A stretch of 64,000 bases of DNA from Ruminococcus sp. Lineage in GTDB: Bacteria; Bacillota; Clostridia; Oscillospirales; Ruminococcaceae. Position numbers and translations under genes: made by a program. Each line of letters begins with the position of its first letter. Position 1 is the stretch's first letter. Shown here in pieces: positions 19,064 through 28,530 of the stretch. The notes beneath the pieces were generated by a model, which was not told the origin of the DNA, ran no database searches, and was given only the letters and a program-made list of their open reading frames with translations. The stretch spans positions 1 to 64,000 of the forward strand of contig SVNV01000011.1 of assembly GCA_015066705.1 (NCBI GenBank), in the 5' to 3' direction.

Positions 19064-20038
19064 ATGACTTTACCTGTTACAATAATACTTTATATCATTC
19101 TGGCTTCGCTTGTTGTTTTCTTTTCAATAAAGCTTGCTGATTATGTTGACCTTATTGACAAGAAGTCTGACCTGAGCGGTGCTTTTATCGGCGGTGTTGT
19201 TCTTGCGGCAGTAACCAGTCTTCCTGAGCTTTTTACATCGGTATCATCTGTTGTTTTCTTGAAAAAGCCCGACCTTGTAATGGGTAACATCCTGGGAAGC
19301 AACCTTTTTAACGAATGTATTCTTGCATTTCTGATGGTTATCTGGGGCAGAGCTTTTGCAAAATCAGTTGTGGGGAAAAGCCATACAAAAACCACTTTGA
19401 TTTCTCTGTTTTTGTTTGTAATGATGTTTCTTGCAACCTATGTCGGAATTGATTTCAGCTTGCTTAACATCAGCGTTTACACAGCTATTATTTTTATTAC
19501 TTATGCTGTTTCTATCAAGGCTATGGCTGGCGACACAGCTGAAAATGACGAGGAATGCACAAGTACTCTCACAATGAAACAAATTATTATCCGCTTTATC
19601 ATTATGGCAATTTTACTTGTTACTGCTTCTATTCTTGTTACATTTGTTACTGATGAGCTTGCTGCTAAGCTCAATCTCGGTGCAACTGTTGCGGGAGCTT
19701 TATTCCTCGGAATTGCTACTTCACTTCCTGAGCTTACATCATCAATTACTCTTGCAAAGAAGGGTAACTTCAACGCTACTGTTGGTAACATCATGGGAAG
19801 CGGAATGTTCAACTTCACTATTCTCGGACTTGCAGACCTCTTACACAGAGGCGGTTCAATTTACGCAAGTGAAGGTTCAAAGATGCTTGTCCTCTTTGGC
19901 ACAATCGCCACAATTCTTGTTACGGGAACACTTCTTCTCAAAGGTAAAAACAAAGACAACACTAAGCTGTCATTAGTTTACAGACTTTCAGGACTTGCAA
20001 TTCTTGCTTGTTATGTACTCTTTATCGTATTATCATAA
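19064..20038 (+). CDS. Calcium/sodium:cation antiporter (CaCA family)
   Basis: The 324-residue membrane protein has about ten hydrophobic helices and two inverted alpha-repeats. Each repeat has the exchanger signature: GAFIGGVVLAAVTSLPELFTS with GNILGSNLFNE in the first half, and GALFLGIATSLPELTSS with GNIMGSGMFNF in the second. This is the YrbG/CaxA-like group that exchanges Ca2+ for Na+ or H+. The acidic residues in SLPEL, essential in relatives, are kept. It follows the amidohydrolase by 18 bp with its own AGGAGG-like site. Confidence 0.93.
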   Translation: MTLPVTIILYIILASLVVFFSIKLADYVDLIDKKSDLSGAFIGGVVLAAVTSLPELFTSVSSVVFLKKPDLVMGNILGSNLFNECILAFLMVIWGRAFAKSVVGKSHTKTTLISLFLFVMMFLATYVGIDFSLLNISVYTAIIFITYAVSIKAMAGDTAENDEECTSTLTMKQIIIRFIIMAILLVTASILVTFVTDELAAKLNLGATVAGALFLGIATSLPELTSSITLAKKGNFNATVGNIMGSGMFNFTILGLADLLHRGGSIYASEGSKMLVLFGTIATILVTGTLLLKGKNKDNTKLSLVYRLSGLAILACYVLFIVLS

Positions 20039-20054
20039 TTAAAGGATTTTTTGT

Positions 20055-22217
20055 ATGAGTAATTCAGTTTATGACAACCGAGAGCTTTCGTGGCTTAAAT
20101 TCAACAAGCGTGTGCTTGAAGAAGCAGATGATATTTCTGTGCCACTTATGGAAAGGCTTTCTTTTATATCAATTTTTCAGAGTAATTTAGATGAATTCTA
20201 TATGGTACGTGTCGGTTCGCTTCACGACAAGCTTCTGTCAAACGACAACGACCGTGACGGAAAAACTCATCTCAAGCCTTCTGAACAGCTTGACAAGATT
20301 TTTTCGAGAACTAAAAATCTTACTGCTGCTAAGGACGCTTCATACAGCGCTCTTAAAAGTGAACTTTCCCGTCAGGGGGTAAAGCAGCTTTCCTACAAGG
20401 AGCTTAACTCCAAAGAGCAGGAATACGTTGACGCCTTTTACAAGTACGAAATAAAACCATTTATTTCGCCACAGGTAGTTGACAAGCGTCACCCTTTCCC
20501 TTTTCTTAAAAACAAGGAAATTTATCTTATTGCGAAAATTTCATCTAAGAAACAGGGTGAAGGTGTTGTCAAATTAGGTATTGTTTCAACTCAGACCGGC
20601 GGTGCAGGTGCGATTTCAAGAGTTATTTATCTTCCGACAGAAGATAAGTCAGAGGTAAGATTTATTCTATCTGAGGATGTTATTTCACATTTCTGCAACA
20701 AGATTTTTGATGGATTTAAGGTTCAGGAAAAAGCTCTGATGAGAGTTACCCGAAACGCTGACCTCGACCTTGAGAATTCACCTATGGCTGAGGAAATGGA
20801 CTTCCGTGCCATTATGTCTGAAATGGTCAAAAAAAGAAAGCGTTTATGTCCTGTTCGCTTACAGCTTTCAAAACAGCTTTCTGACCTTACCAGCGGTGAG
20901 CTTTCAAACAGACTTGAGCTTACCAAAAAACAGGTTTTTGTTGAAAAATCACCTCTCGATATGAGCTACACCTTTGGTCTTAATGACAAGGTTAAGAATA
21001 CACTTTTATTCAACAAGATGGTTACTCCGCAGCCGTCACCTGATATAGATGAAAATGTATCCATAATTTCACAGATTGAAAAGAAGGATATTCTCCTTCA
21101 CTATCCATATGAAAGCATCAAGCCTTTCATAAAGCTTCTCAACGAGGCAGCGGAGGACCCAGAGGTTGTTTCCATAAAGATTACCCTTTACAGAGTTGCC
21201 AAAGACTCAAAAGTTATTGACGCACTTGTAAAGGCTTCAGAAAACGGAAAAGAAGTTCTTACTCTTGTTGAGCTTCGAGCAAGATTTGACGAGGAAAACA
21301 ACATCGGCTGGTCTCAGAGACTTGAGGACAGCGGTTGTCACGTTATTTACGGTCCGAGAAATATGAAGGTTCATTCAAAGCTCCTTCTTATCACCAAAAA
21401 GTGCGGAAAAACCGTTAAATACATCACCCAGGTCGGAACAGGAAACTACAATGAAAAGACTTCGGCTATTTACACTGACCTTTCACTTCTTACAGCTAAC
21501 CCTGAAATTGCTGAGGACGCATTCAATGTTTTCCACGCACTTTCAATGGGTACACTTGTGGAAAATCCGAAGCATTTGCTTGTTGCACCTAACAGCTTAC
21601 AGAACAAGGTTGCTGAAATGATGGACGAGGAAATTGCACTTGCCAAGGCAGGAAAAGAAGCCTACATCGGGTTGAAGCTCAATTCACTAACCGACAAGGT
21701 GCTTATTGACAAGATGATTGAATGTTCTAAAGCCGGAGTAAAAATCGACTGCGTTATCAGAGGTATAAGCTGTCTTGTGGCAGGTATTCCCGGAGAAACA
21801 GAAAACATTCACATTCGCTCCATAGTCGGACGTTTCCTTGAGCACGCAAGAATCTACATTTTTGGTGTTTCAGAAAGACAGAAAGTTTTCATTTCTTCTG
21901 CTGACTTTATGACAAGAAACACTCTCAGACGAATTGAGGTTGCAGCACCTATTCTTGACCAGAAAATCAAAGAACGTATTATTGATATTTTCAACACACA
22001 GATGAGCGACAACGTCAAGTCGAGAATTATGCAGCCTGACGGAAGCTACAAAAGAACTACCCCGACGGACACTGCTATTGTTGCACAGGATTTATTCTAT
22101 TCTCAGGCTTATGCTGCTGCGCAGAGCAAGGACAACAAAGCCTCTGAAGCTAAACCTAAGAAAAAGAAAAAGCGTGGACTTTTTGCACGTATTTTCGGAA
22201 GAAAAAAGAACAGATAA
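20055..22217 (+). CDS. ppk1: Polyphosphate kinase
   Basis: The 720-residue enzyme makes inorganic polyphosphate from ATP. The N-terminal domain starts with NRELSWLKFNKRVLEEA and SNLDEFYMVRVGS; the PLD-like catalytic domains contain KITLYRVAKDSKVIDAL and the autophosphorylated His440 in NMKVHSKLLLI, with a second site near LEHARIYIFG. The C-terminal 25 residues are a Lys/Arg-rich tail (KPKKKKKRGLFARIFGRKK) beyond the core. Placement behind a cation antiporter and a phosphatase hints at ion/phosphate homeostasis, which is inference. A terminator follows. Confidence 0.97.
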   Translation: MSNSVYDNRELSWLKFNKRVLEEADDISVPLMERLSFISIFQSNLDEFYMVRVGSLHDKLLSNDNDRDGKTHLKPSEQLDKIFSRTKNLTAAKDASYSALKSELSRQGVKQLSYKELNSKEQEYVDAFYKYEIKPFISPQVVDKRHPFPFLKNKEIYLIAKISSKKQGEGVVKLGIVSTQTGGAGAISRVIYLPTEDKSEVRFILSEDVISHFCNKIFDGFKVQEKALMRVTRNADLDLENSPMAEEMDFRAIMSEMVKKRKRLCPVRLQLSKQLSDLTSGELSNRLELTKKQVFVEKSPLDMSYTFGLNDKVKNTLLFNKMVTPQPSPDIDENVSIISQIEKKDILLHYPYESIKPFIKLLNEAAEDPEVVSIKITLYRVAKDSKVIDALVKASENGKEVLTLVELRARFDEENNIGWSQRLEDSGCHVIYGPRNMKVHSKLLLITKKCGKTVKYITQVGTGNYNEKTSAIYTDLSLLTANPEIAEDAFNVFHALSMGTLVENPKHLLVAPNSLQNKVAEMMDEEIALAKAGKEAYIGLKLNSLTDKVLIDKMIECSKAGVKIDCVIRGISCLVAGIPGETENIHIRSIVGRFLEHARIYIFGVSERQKVFISSADFMTRNTLRRIEVAAPILDQKIKERIIDIFNTQMSDNVKSRIMQPDGSYKRTTPTDTAIVAQDLFYSQAYAAAQSKDNKASEAKPKKKKKRGLFARIFGRKKNR

Positions 22218-22223
22218 ATTAAT

Positions 22224-22253
22224 AGCCGTACCCATATTATTGTGGGTACGGCT
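22224..22253. terminator. Terminator between convergent ppk1 and ACT-MBL genes
   Basis: AGCCGTACCCA and its complement form an 11-bp stem. The T-rich flank on the plus side is short (TTAAATTTT). Confidence 0.75.
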
Positions 22254-22267
22254 TAAATTTTGGTATT

Positions 22268-23707
22268 TTATTCGTTATTTACGTTATACTCCTTTTTATA
22301 TCCGTGTGCTCCGAAAATCTGCCATTTTCCTGAGCCGAGTCTCTGGAGTATTGCTTTACGTTCAACTGCACAAAGTTCAGGGTCAGTATCAACAGAAGTC
22401 ATTAAAATAGGTGCGTGGCTGTTATAATTTGCCTGTTCAGGAGTGAAACCCTTTATATTCACATAAATATCACCGGTAAACACTATATGGTTTACATAAT
22501 CAATAAGAACTATTTCACCCGGGAGGTGACCACCTTTTCCCTCGTAAACCTCAAAATGCAAATCACAAAATTCAAAGAAACCTGTCTGTACAAGCGGAAC
22601 ATCGCTGTCGCTTCTTCCCTTATGGAGCACCTTGATTTTTTCAGGATTCGGAGCTTGATATTCAGTAAGGGTCTTACAGATATTGATATACGGCTTATGA
22701 AGTGGATTCTTTTCTCTGAAGCCGTCTTCACCGTTATACTCCGCCTTAAGACACTCTGCACTTCTCTCGCTGGCGATTATTTCATCAAACATCGGCAAAA
22801 GTCCGCAATGGTCCAAATCAGCGTGTGTTATAAGCACTGTTTTTTTCATCTCTTTAAATTCAGGAAGAATCTTACATAAAATTTCTTCCATCTCCTGCTT
22901 ATAACAAGCATACCCGCTATCAATAAAGAGAACCTTTTCTTTGTTTCTCAGTATCATTGTATTACTGCCACAAGGAGGTTCAATAAGAATAAGCTCTGTA
23001 TCAGCGGTAAGCTGGTGATTTGTTATTCGTGGAATAAAAGATTCACCCTTATATGACACAAGCATATCAGCAAACTTACCAATACTATCAAAGGTACGGT
23101 ACGGTGACAGCCCTTGCTCGTCAAGAGTCTGCATTGCAAGGTTTGTATTTATAAGGAGACTATCACGCATTTCGCTAGTAAGTTCTCTCTTTTTGGCAAT
23201 TTCAGAAACAAAGCTATTGTAGAAAATACTGTTATCAAATATTCTTTCTGTGTGCTTATAATCAATTACACGAACATCGCAGAGTTTTTCTGCGTTTTCA
23301 ATAAATCTGGAAATTTTCTCAGTATCATCTACAAACAATCCCATTTTAAAAAGCTGATATTCAGTTCCGTTTTCCTGAGAGCTTATATAGGAAATATTGA
23401 AATCAAACTCGTCAATAAGCTCAAGAATAGACGTTACGCTTCCAGGCACGTCTTTAATACGGAATTCAATAAGAACTATACTTCTGTTATCCTTTTCGGT
23501 CTGAAGATAGCCTATCTCTGTCAGTTCTCTGTCAGCTTTCTGAAGCTGTTGCTCAGTTCCTTCTGCATCAATAAACAGTGTATGAGAGTCAATAGCTTTA
23601 TTGTAACTTACTCTCGTGATATTTATGCCCAGCTCTGCAAGACATTTACTCGCTTTAAGAAATGCTCCGATATGGTTTGGCATTGTAGTTATATATGTTT
23701 TTTTCAT
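22268..23707 (-). CDS. Tandem ACT domain / metallo-beta-lactamase fold protein
   Basis: The predicted product has about 479 residues. The first 150 form two ACT-like domains (TTMPNHIGAFLKASKCLAEL; FRIKDVPGSVTSILELIDEF), which in other proteins bind amino acids. A linker leads to a metallo-beta-lactamase fold with THADLDHCG as the metal motif, GHLPGEIVLID and FTGDIYVN. The motif reads H-x-D-x-D-H, where most family members have H-x-H-x-D-H. The fusion suggests an amino-acid-regulated hydrolase; no substrate is known to me. ATG at 23707 follows AGAGG and is preferred to the upstream ATG at 23725. The gene is divergent from the aspartate kinase gene. Confidence 0.85.
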   Translation of the reverse strand: MKKTYITTMPNHIGAFLKASKCLAELGINITRVSYNKAIDSHTLFIDAEGTEQQLQKADRELTEIGYLQTEKDNRSIVLIEFRIKDVPGSVTSILELIDEFDFNISYISSQENGTEYQLFKMGLFVDDTEKISRFIENAEKLCDVRVIDYKHTERIFDNSIFYNSFVSEIAKKRELTSEMRDSLLINTNLAMQTLDEQGLSPYRTFDSIGKFADMLVSYKGESFIPRITNHQLTADTELILIEPPCGSNTMILRNKEKVLFIDSGYACYKQEMEEILCKILPEFKEMKKTVLITHADLDHCGLLPMFDEIIASERSAECLKAEYNGEDGFREKNPLHKPYINICKTLTEYQAPNPEKIKVLHKGRSDSDVPLVQTGFFEFCDLHFEVYEGKGGHLPGEIVLIDYVNHIVFTGDIYVNIKGFTPEQANYNSHAPILMTSVDTDPELCAVERKAILQRLGSGKWQIFGAHGYKKEYNVNNE

Positions 23708-23894
23708 AGTTAAGCCTCTTTTCATAACTAATATAAATATTATACATCACAAATTTCAGAAAATCAATAATTTACAAATCAAATTTTCAAATAATACCTA
23801 CAAAGACAACAGGTCGGATTTGTACGTCACACGTGTACAATCGTATTTCACAAAAAAACATAAATATTATTTACAAATTTGTATTATTCGTCTA

Positions 23895-23923
23895 TTGACG
23901 AAAATGGGGAATTTCCGTATAAT
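23895..23923 (+). promoter_or_regulatory. Aspartate kinase promoter
   Basis: TTGACG (23895-23900), 17 bp, TATAAT (23918-23923), giving a leader of only about 35 nt. That leaves no room for a lysine riboswitch. The remaining 23726-23894 stretch is A/T-rich and shows nothing else. Confidence 0.75.
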
Positions 23924-23965
23924 ATTAGAGTACTGATTTTATTTTAACAAAGGGGTTTGAATATT

Positions 23966-25285
23966 TTGACTAAAGTTGTAAAATTCGGTGGAAGCTCGCT
24001 TGCTGATGCAAAGCAGTTTATAAAGGTAGCTGACATCATTCACGCTGACGATACAAGAAGATATGTAGTTCCTTCCGCACCGGGCAAGCGTTTTGCAGAT
24101 GACATCAAGGTTACTGACATGCTTTATGCAACCTATGACCTTGCAGCAAAGGGACAGAATTTTTCAGAAAGCTTTGATGCTATCAAGGAAAGATACTACG
24201 GAATTATAAACGACCTCGGACTTGACCTTTCACTTGAAACAGAATTTGAAACTATCAAGGCTTGTTTTATCGGAAAAGCAGGACGTGACTACGCTGCTTC
24301 AAGAGGTGAATACTTAAACGGCATCATTCTTGCAAACTACCTCGGATACGAATTCATTGACGCTGCTGACGTAATTTTCTTCAGTGAATCAGGTGTTCTT
24401 GATTCAAAGAAAACTGCAAAGGTTTTAGGTGAAAGACTTTCTCAGATTGAAAGAGCTGTTATCCCTGGATTTTACGGTTCAATGCCTAACGACACAATCA
24501 AGACATTCTCAAGAGGCGGTTCAGACATTACAGGCTCTATTGTAGCTTCTGCTGCTTCTGCTGACTTATACGAAAACTGGACTGACGTTTCAGGATTTTT
24601 AATTGCTGACCCAAGAATTATTGAAAATCCTGAGCCTATCACAACAATCACATACAAAGAGCTTCGTGAGCTTTCATACATGGGTGCAACAGTTCTCCAC
24701 GAGGATTCTATCTTCCCTGTCCGCAAGGCTGGTATTCCTATTAATATCAAAAACACAAACAAGCCTGAAGACCCTGGTACAATGATTGTTGAAAGCACTT
24801 CAATAAAGCCAAGATTTACAATTACAGGTATTGCCGGCAAGAAGGGTTTTTCTGTAATCAACATTGAAAAGGACATGATGAACTCAGAAATCGGCTTTGG
24901 AAGAAGAGTTCTTGAGGTTCTTGAAAAGAATGGCATTTGTTTTGAGCATATGCCTTCCGGTATCGACACAATGAGCATTATCGTTCATCAGGAAGAGTTT
25001 GAAAAGAAGGAGCAGGAAATTCTTGCAGGTATTCACAGAAACGCTCAGCCTGACGTTATTGACATTGAAACAGACCTTGCACTTATCGCAGTAGTAGGTC
25101 GTGGAATGAAGTCAACAAGAGGTACTGCCGGAAGAATTTTCTCAGCGCTTGCACACAGTCACATCAACGTTAAAATGATTGACCAGGGTTCAAGTGAGCT
25201 TAACATCATCATCGGCGTAAGCGAAAGCGATTTTGAAGTTGCTATGAAGTGTATTTACGATATTTTTGTGACTTTCCAGCTCTAA
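23966..25285 (+). CDS. Aspartate kinase
   Basis: Aspartate kinase phosphorylates aspartate in the first step of the lysine, threonine and methionine pathway. The product has about 439 residues: a kinase domain with KFGGSSLADAKQF at the start and FSRGGSDITGSIVA in the middle, followed by two ACT domains (FTITGIAGKKGFSVINIEKD; IAVVGRGMKSTRGTAGRIFSAL) for feedback control. The frame opens at TTG 23957, but that codon touches AAAGGGG; TTG at 23966 has normal spacing and begins at the conserved TKVVKFGGSS. It is monofunctional, with no homoserine dehydrogenase part. Confidence 0.95.
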   Translation: MTKVVKFGGSSLADAKQFIKVADIIHADDTRRYVVPSAPGKRFADDIKVTDMLYATYDLAAKGQNFSESFDAIKERYYGIINDLGLDLSLETEFETIKACFIGKAGRDYAASRGEYLNGIILANYLGYEFIDAADVIFFSESGVLDSKKTAKVLGERLSQIERAVIPGFYGSMPNDTIKTFSRGGSDITGSIVASAASADLYENWTDVSGFLIADPRIIENPEPITTITYKELRELSYMGATVLHEDSIFPVRKAGIPINIKNTNKPEDPGTMIVESTSIKPRFTITGIAGKKGFSVINIEKDMMNSEIGFGRRVLEVLEKNGICFEHMPSGIDTMSIIVHQEEFEKKEQEILAGIHRNAQPDVIDIETDLALIAVVGRGMKSTRGTAGRIFSALAHSHINVKMIDQGSSELNIIIGVSESDFEVAMKCIYDIFVTFQL

Positions 25286-25316
25286 AAAAGGTTGTCCTTT
25301 CAAATAAAAATCAAGT

Positions 25317-25345
25317 GGCGGTTTTTATAAACCGCCTACTTTTTT
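25317..25345 (+). terminator. Aspartate kinase terminator
   Basis: GGCGGTTT and AAACCGCC form a stem with a TTAT loop, then CTACTTTTTTG. Confidence 0.85.
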
Positions 25346-25349
25346 GTTT

Positions 25350-25378
25350 AAAAAAGGGTACGCAATTTTGCGTACCCT
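25350..25378 (-). terminator. Terminator of the lipoprotein gene
   Basis: GGGTACGCAA and TTGCGTACCC form a 10-bp stem followed on the minus strand by TTTTT (25355-25351). Confidence 0.75.
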
Positions 25379-25392
25379 TGATTTTTTATGTA

Positions 25393-26019
25393 TTACTGAT
25401 ATACGATATTGCCAACCTTAAAGTATGGTGTGGATTTTTCTTCTGGCAAATTATTCCAGCTAAGAGCAATAACTTCAATCTTAGCACCACCTGATACGTT
25501 GACTACAACATCAGATGAAACATCATCGCTCCACATTACATGGCAGTCATTAACAGCAACCACTTCATTTTCGTCTACAATTACGTCCCAGATTACTGAT
25601 TCGCCGATAACAGCAGCATATGTCTTGCTTCCGTCAGCAGCAGTAACAACAATTTTAAGTGAACACTGAGCATTCCAAGCAACTCCGTCCTCTGAATCGC
25701 TATAAATAGGAACAAGTGTAATTGTAGCCTTTGTTTTTCCGTCCGGAACAGTTGTTGAATAAGGCTTATCATATGAAACTGCTTCATTTATTGCATAGCC
25801 GGGATTCTCAGGAGTATCCGGTGCATCGGTTACAGTCGGTGTAGTTGTTGTATTTTCCGGTGGGGTTGTACCCTCAGGCTTTATAGTTGTTGTAGCATTG
25901 GTTCCTGATGTTGTGGTTGTTTTTTCATTATCTACTGAGCTTTCGCTTACACAGGCTGTCATTGAAACACAAACAACTGCAAGTGCAAGACCAAGCGAAA
26001 TTATCTTTCCGAGTTTCAT
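25393..26019 (-). CDS. Thr-rich lipoprotein of unknown function
   Basis: The 208-residue protein has a lipoprotein signal (MKLGKIISLGLALAVV, lipobox MTAC at Cys23), a Thr/Pro-rich linker of about 45 residues, and a C-terminal domain of about 130 residues rich in beta strands (ATITLVPIYSDSEDGVAWNAQ, VWDVIVDENEVVAV, NVSGGAKIEVIALSW). The design, a lipid anchor plus a flexible linker and a small beta domain, resembles carbohydrate-binding surface proteins of ruminococci, but I do not recognise the domain. It is monocistronic with its own terminator. Confidence 0.8.
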   Translation of the reverse strand: MKLGKIISLGLALAVVCVSMTACVSESSVDNEKTTTTSGTNATTTIKPEGTTPPENTTTTPTVTDAPDTPENPGYAINEAVSYDKPYSTTVPDGKTKATITLVPIYSDSEDGVAWNAQCSLKIVVTAADGSKTYAAVIGESVIWDVIVDENEVVAVNDCHVMWSDDVSSDVVVNVSGGAKIEVIALSWNNLPEEKSTPYFKVGNIVYQ

Positions 26020-26120
26020 AATAAAAACTTCCCTTCAAAAATATTTACATTCTTATTATACCTGAAATCTAAAGACTTGACAAGTACATTTTTAATAGTC
26101 GGAAAATATTTCTAATAAAA

Positions 26121-26885
26121 TCAGTCTAATTTCTTTTTCTGGATTTCAGAAGTGATTTTTGACATAACAGAACGGGGAACAAATCTCTGTGCCACAACGC
26201 CCGCTTTCATAGAAAGTGAAGGAACAATAATAGTCTTTCTTTCAAACATCTTCTTTACTGCATAGTCAGCACAATATTCTGAAGAAATACTTTTTACACC
26301 GAAATTAACTCCGGCAACCTCATTGAATTCTGTATCAACAGGTCCCGGGCAGAGTGCTCCGACATAAACCCTGCTTCCCTGCTCCTTAAGCTCGTGTGCG
26401 ATAGAAGTTGTAAGGCTCGTTATATAAGCTTTTGTGGCGTAATATGCGGACATATAAGGTCCTGACGGCATAAGTCCTGCTGACGAGGAAACATTAAGAA
26501 TAAAGCCCTTATCCTTTTCCTTAAAACCCTTTAAAAACAGCTTTGTGAGAATATGAACTGATTTTACATTCAAATCAATCATATCAAGCTCGTTATCAAG
26601 GTCTGTTTCAGCAAACTCGCCCAAAGCACCAAAGCCTGCACAGTTTACAAGAATACAGATATTCTTATCCTTAACCTCTTCATAGAGTCTGAAGCATTCC
26701 TCTTGTTTTGTAAGGTCAGCAGTAATTATTTCAGCATTGACAAGCTCTTCCTTAAGCTCCAGAAGTCTGTTTTCACGTCTTGCCGACAGAATTACACGAA
26801 AACCTCTTCTTGAAAGATTTCTTGCAATATCTCTACCTATTCCTGAACTTGCACCTGTAACAAGTGCTATTCTTTTTGTAACCAT
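26121..26885 (-). CDS. Short-chain dehydrogenase/reductase
   Basis: The 254-residue classical SDR has the nucleotide-binding motif VTGASSGIGRDIA, the NAG-type motif VNCAGFGALG and the catalytic SAYYATKAY (Tyr and Lys) preceded by NVSSSAG. The basic residue pair in SARRENRL after the second strand suggests NADP(H). The substrate is not predictable. ATG at 26885 follows GGAGGTTTGT, so the upstream in-frame codon at 26897, which lies in the ribosome site, is not the start. No operon partners. Confidence 0.92.
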   Translation of the reverse strand: MVTKRIALVTGASSGIGRDIARNLSRRGFRVILSARRENRLLELKEELVNAEIITADLTKQEECFRLYEEVKDKNICILVNCAGFGALGEFAETDLDNELDMIDLNVKSVHILTKLFLKGFKEKDKGFILNVSSSAGLMPSGPYMSAYYATKAYITSLTTSIAHELKEQGSRVYVGALCPGPVDTEFNEVAGVNFGVKSISSEYCADYAVKKMFERKTIIVPSLSMKAGVVAQRFVPRSVMSKITSEIQKKKLD

Positions 26886-27093
26886 ACAAACCTCCATATT
26901 TTTACATAGTTTATTACAATTTACAACTTTATTGCAAGTATTGTCTTTTTAAAAAATCCTATTCATCAGATTTATTTCAGTTTAACACAAAAACCTATAA
27001 TTTTCAACTACATTTCCTTCTTTTGTTATTGAAAATTCAAATTTTATGTGATAATATATAAGATAAGATATTAAAACCGAAAGGCAGATTTTG

Positions 27094-28299
27094 ATGGACG
27101 GATTATACAATCTAACAAACAGGTTGAATTCCTTGGTGATTTTCAGAAATCTTCTTGAAAATCCATTGATAAAAAAGCTTAATGATTTCTTATGGAGCTT
27201 ACATTACAACATGGAAAGAAGCGACAAAATCAACAGATACTGCGATTTTGTCAGCGAATTATATTCTCACGGCGAAAACCTGACTGAATACGTTTTTAAG
27301 CTTCTTTCAGAAGATGAAAATTCATACGTAAAAAAGCGTGGAGAAGGTATTTCTGCGGGAATTCACGAAACAGAATGTCTTGCAAACGAGCTTGCTGTTT
27401 TAGAAGAGATTGGAAAGCTTTCCAGCGAGATGCTCATTGAAAGAATTGATTTTTACGATTTTCTACCGAAGTATCAGATTTCTGATATGGATTATTCTCA
27501 GCTTTACGCTGACAGGCTTTTGAAAATAAAGCAAATCGGTTTTGGAATGTACTCTACTCATCACATTTTTGTTATGGGTGAAAACGGACTTATCCCTGTT
27601 TCATACCCTGACCCGATAAGACTCAGTCAGTTATCAGGATACGACGAGGAAAGACGTGAGGTCATCGAAAACACTATTGCTCACATAAACGGAAAGCCTG
27701 CCAACAACTGTCTGCTTTACGGTGATTGCGGAACAGGAAAATCTTCCACAGTCAAGGCAATCGCAAACGAATACCGTGACTCAGGTTTAAGGCTTATTGA
27801 AATCAAGAAAAAACAGCTTCATCTCATTCCTGAAATCATTGAGGAAATCGGCAGAAATCCTTTGAAATTCATACTTTTCATAGATGACCTTTCGTTTTCT
27901 GAGGACGATGACGATTACGCAGCATTAAAGGCTGCCCTTGAAGGCTCTGTTTCTTCAAATTCACCGAATATGATAATTTACGCTACATCAAACAGACGAC
28001 ATCTTGTTAAAGAAACATTCTCTTCGCGTCAGGGTGACGAGATACATTTCAACGACACTATTCAGGAATTTATGAGTCTTTCGGAACGTTTCGGGCTTAC
28101 AGTTACATTTATGAAGCCTGACAAAAAGCTTTATCTTGACATTGTAAAAAATCTCGCTATTCAGTACGGAATTCACATGGCAGATGATGAGCTTTTCAGA
28201 AAAGCAGAGGCTTTTGCTTTAAGCAGAAGTGGACGTTCACCGAGATGTGCAAAGCAGTTTATTGAACACCTGAAAGGTCTTGAGGAATACGAAATATAA
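27094..28299 (+). CDS. DUF815 family AAA ATPase
   Basis: The 401-residue protein has an N-terminal helical region of about 190 residues and a C-terminal AAA-type ATPase: Walker A YGDCGTGKSSTVKAIA, Walker B KFILFIDDLSF and sensor IIYATSNRRHLV. This is the DUF815 family, widespread in Clostridia and often described only as an ATP-binding protein. The target is unknown. ATG at 27094 follows AAAGG; a TTG directly before it is less likely. Confidence 0.9.
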   Translation: MDGLYNLTNRLNSLVIFRNLLENPLIKKLNDFLWSLHYNMERSDKINRYCDFVSELYSHGENLTEYVFKLLSEDENSYVKKRGEGISAGIHETECLANELAVLEEIGKLSSEMLIERIDFYDFLPKYQISDMDYSQLYADRLLKIKQIGFGMYSTHHIFVMGENGLIPVSYPDPIRLSQLSGYDEERREVIENTIAHINGKPANNCLLYGDCGTGKSSTVKAIANEYRDSGLRLIEIKKKQLHLIPEIIEEIGRNPLKFILFIDDLSFSEDDDDYAALKAALEGSVSSNSPNMIIYATSNRRHLVKETFSSRQGDEIHFNDTIQEFMSLSERFGLTVTFMKPDKKLYLDIVKNLAIQYGIHMADDELFRKAEAFALSRSGRSPRCAKQFIEHLKGLEEYEI

Positions 28300-28365
28300 A
28301 TCAGGTAAGGGTTTTACAAGCGTCCAAAATTAAATGAACAAATTGTAAACGTTGGAACCTATATC

Positions 28366-28394
28366 TTGACTTTTCACTCAATTATTGCTATAAT
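28366..28394 (+). promoter_or_regulatory. tRNA-Lys promoter
   Basis: TTGACT (28366-28371), 17 bp, TATAAT (28389-28394), 15 bp before the tRNA. Confidence 0.75.
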
Positions 28395-28408
28395 AATTGA
28401 GTTGCTGT

Positions 28409-28484
28409 GAGTTATTAGCTCAGTCGGCAGAGCATTTGACTTTTAATCAAAGGGTCCGGGGTTCGAATCCCCGATAGCTCACCA
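28409..28484 (+). tRNA. tRNA-Lys (anticodon TTT)
   Basis: The 76-nt cloverleaf has acceptor arms GAGTTAT and ATAGCTC, a D-arm AGCTCAGTCGGCAGAGC, anticodon loop CTTTTAA, T-arm GGTTCGAATCC and an encoded CCA end. A single gene with its own promoter and terminator. Confidence 0.98.
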
Positions 28485-28493
28485 AACAAAAAA

Positions 28494-28526
28494 GAAAGCT
28501 ACACGTTATGTGTAGCTTTCTTTTTT
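28494..28526. terminator. Terminator of tRNA-Lys, shared with the convergent gene
   Basis: GAAAGCTACAC and its complement form an 11-bp stem (28494-28520) followed by TTTTTT; A-rich upstream bases allow use from the other strand. Confidence 0.85.
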
Positions 28527-28530
28527 ATTT

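Noticed and set aside
23726..23956. Lysine riboswitch before aspartate kinase
   Set aside because: The promoter sits only about 35 nt before the start codon, so no aptamer fits.
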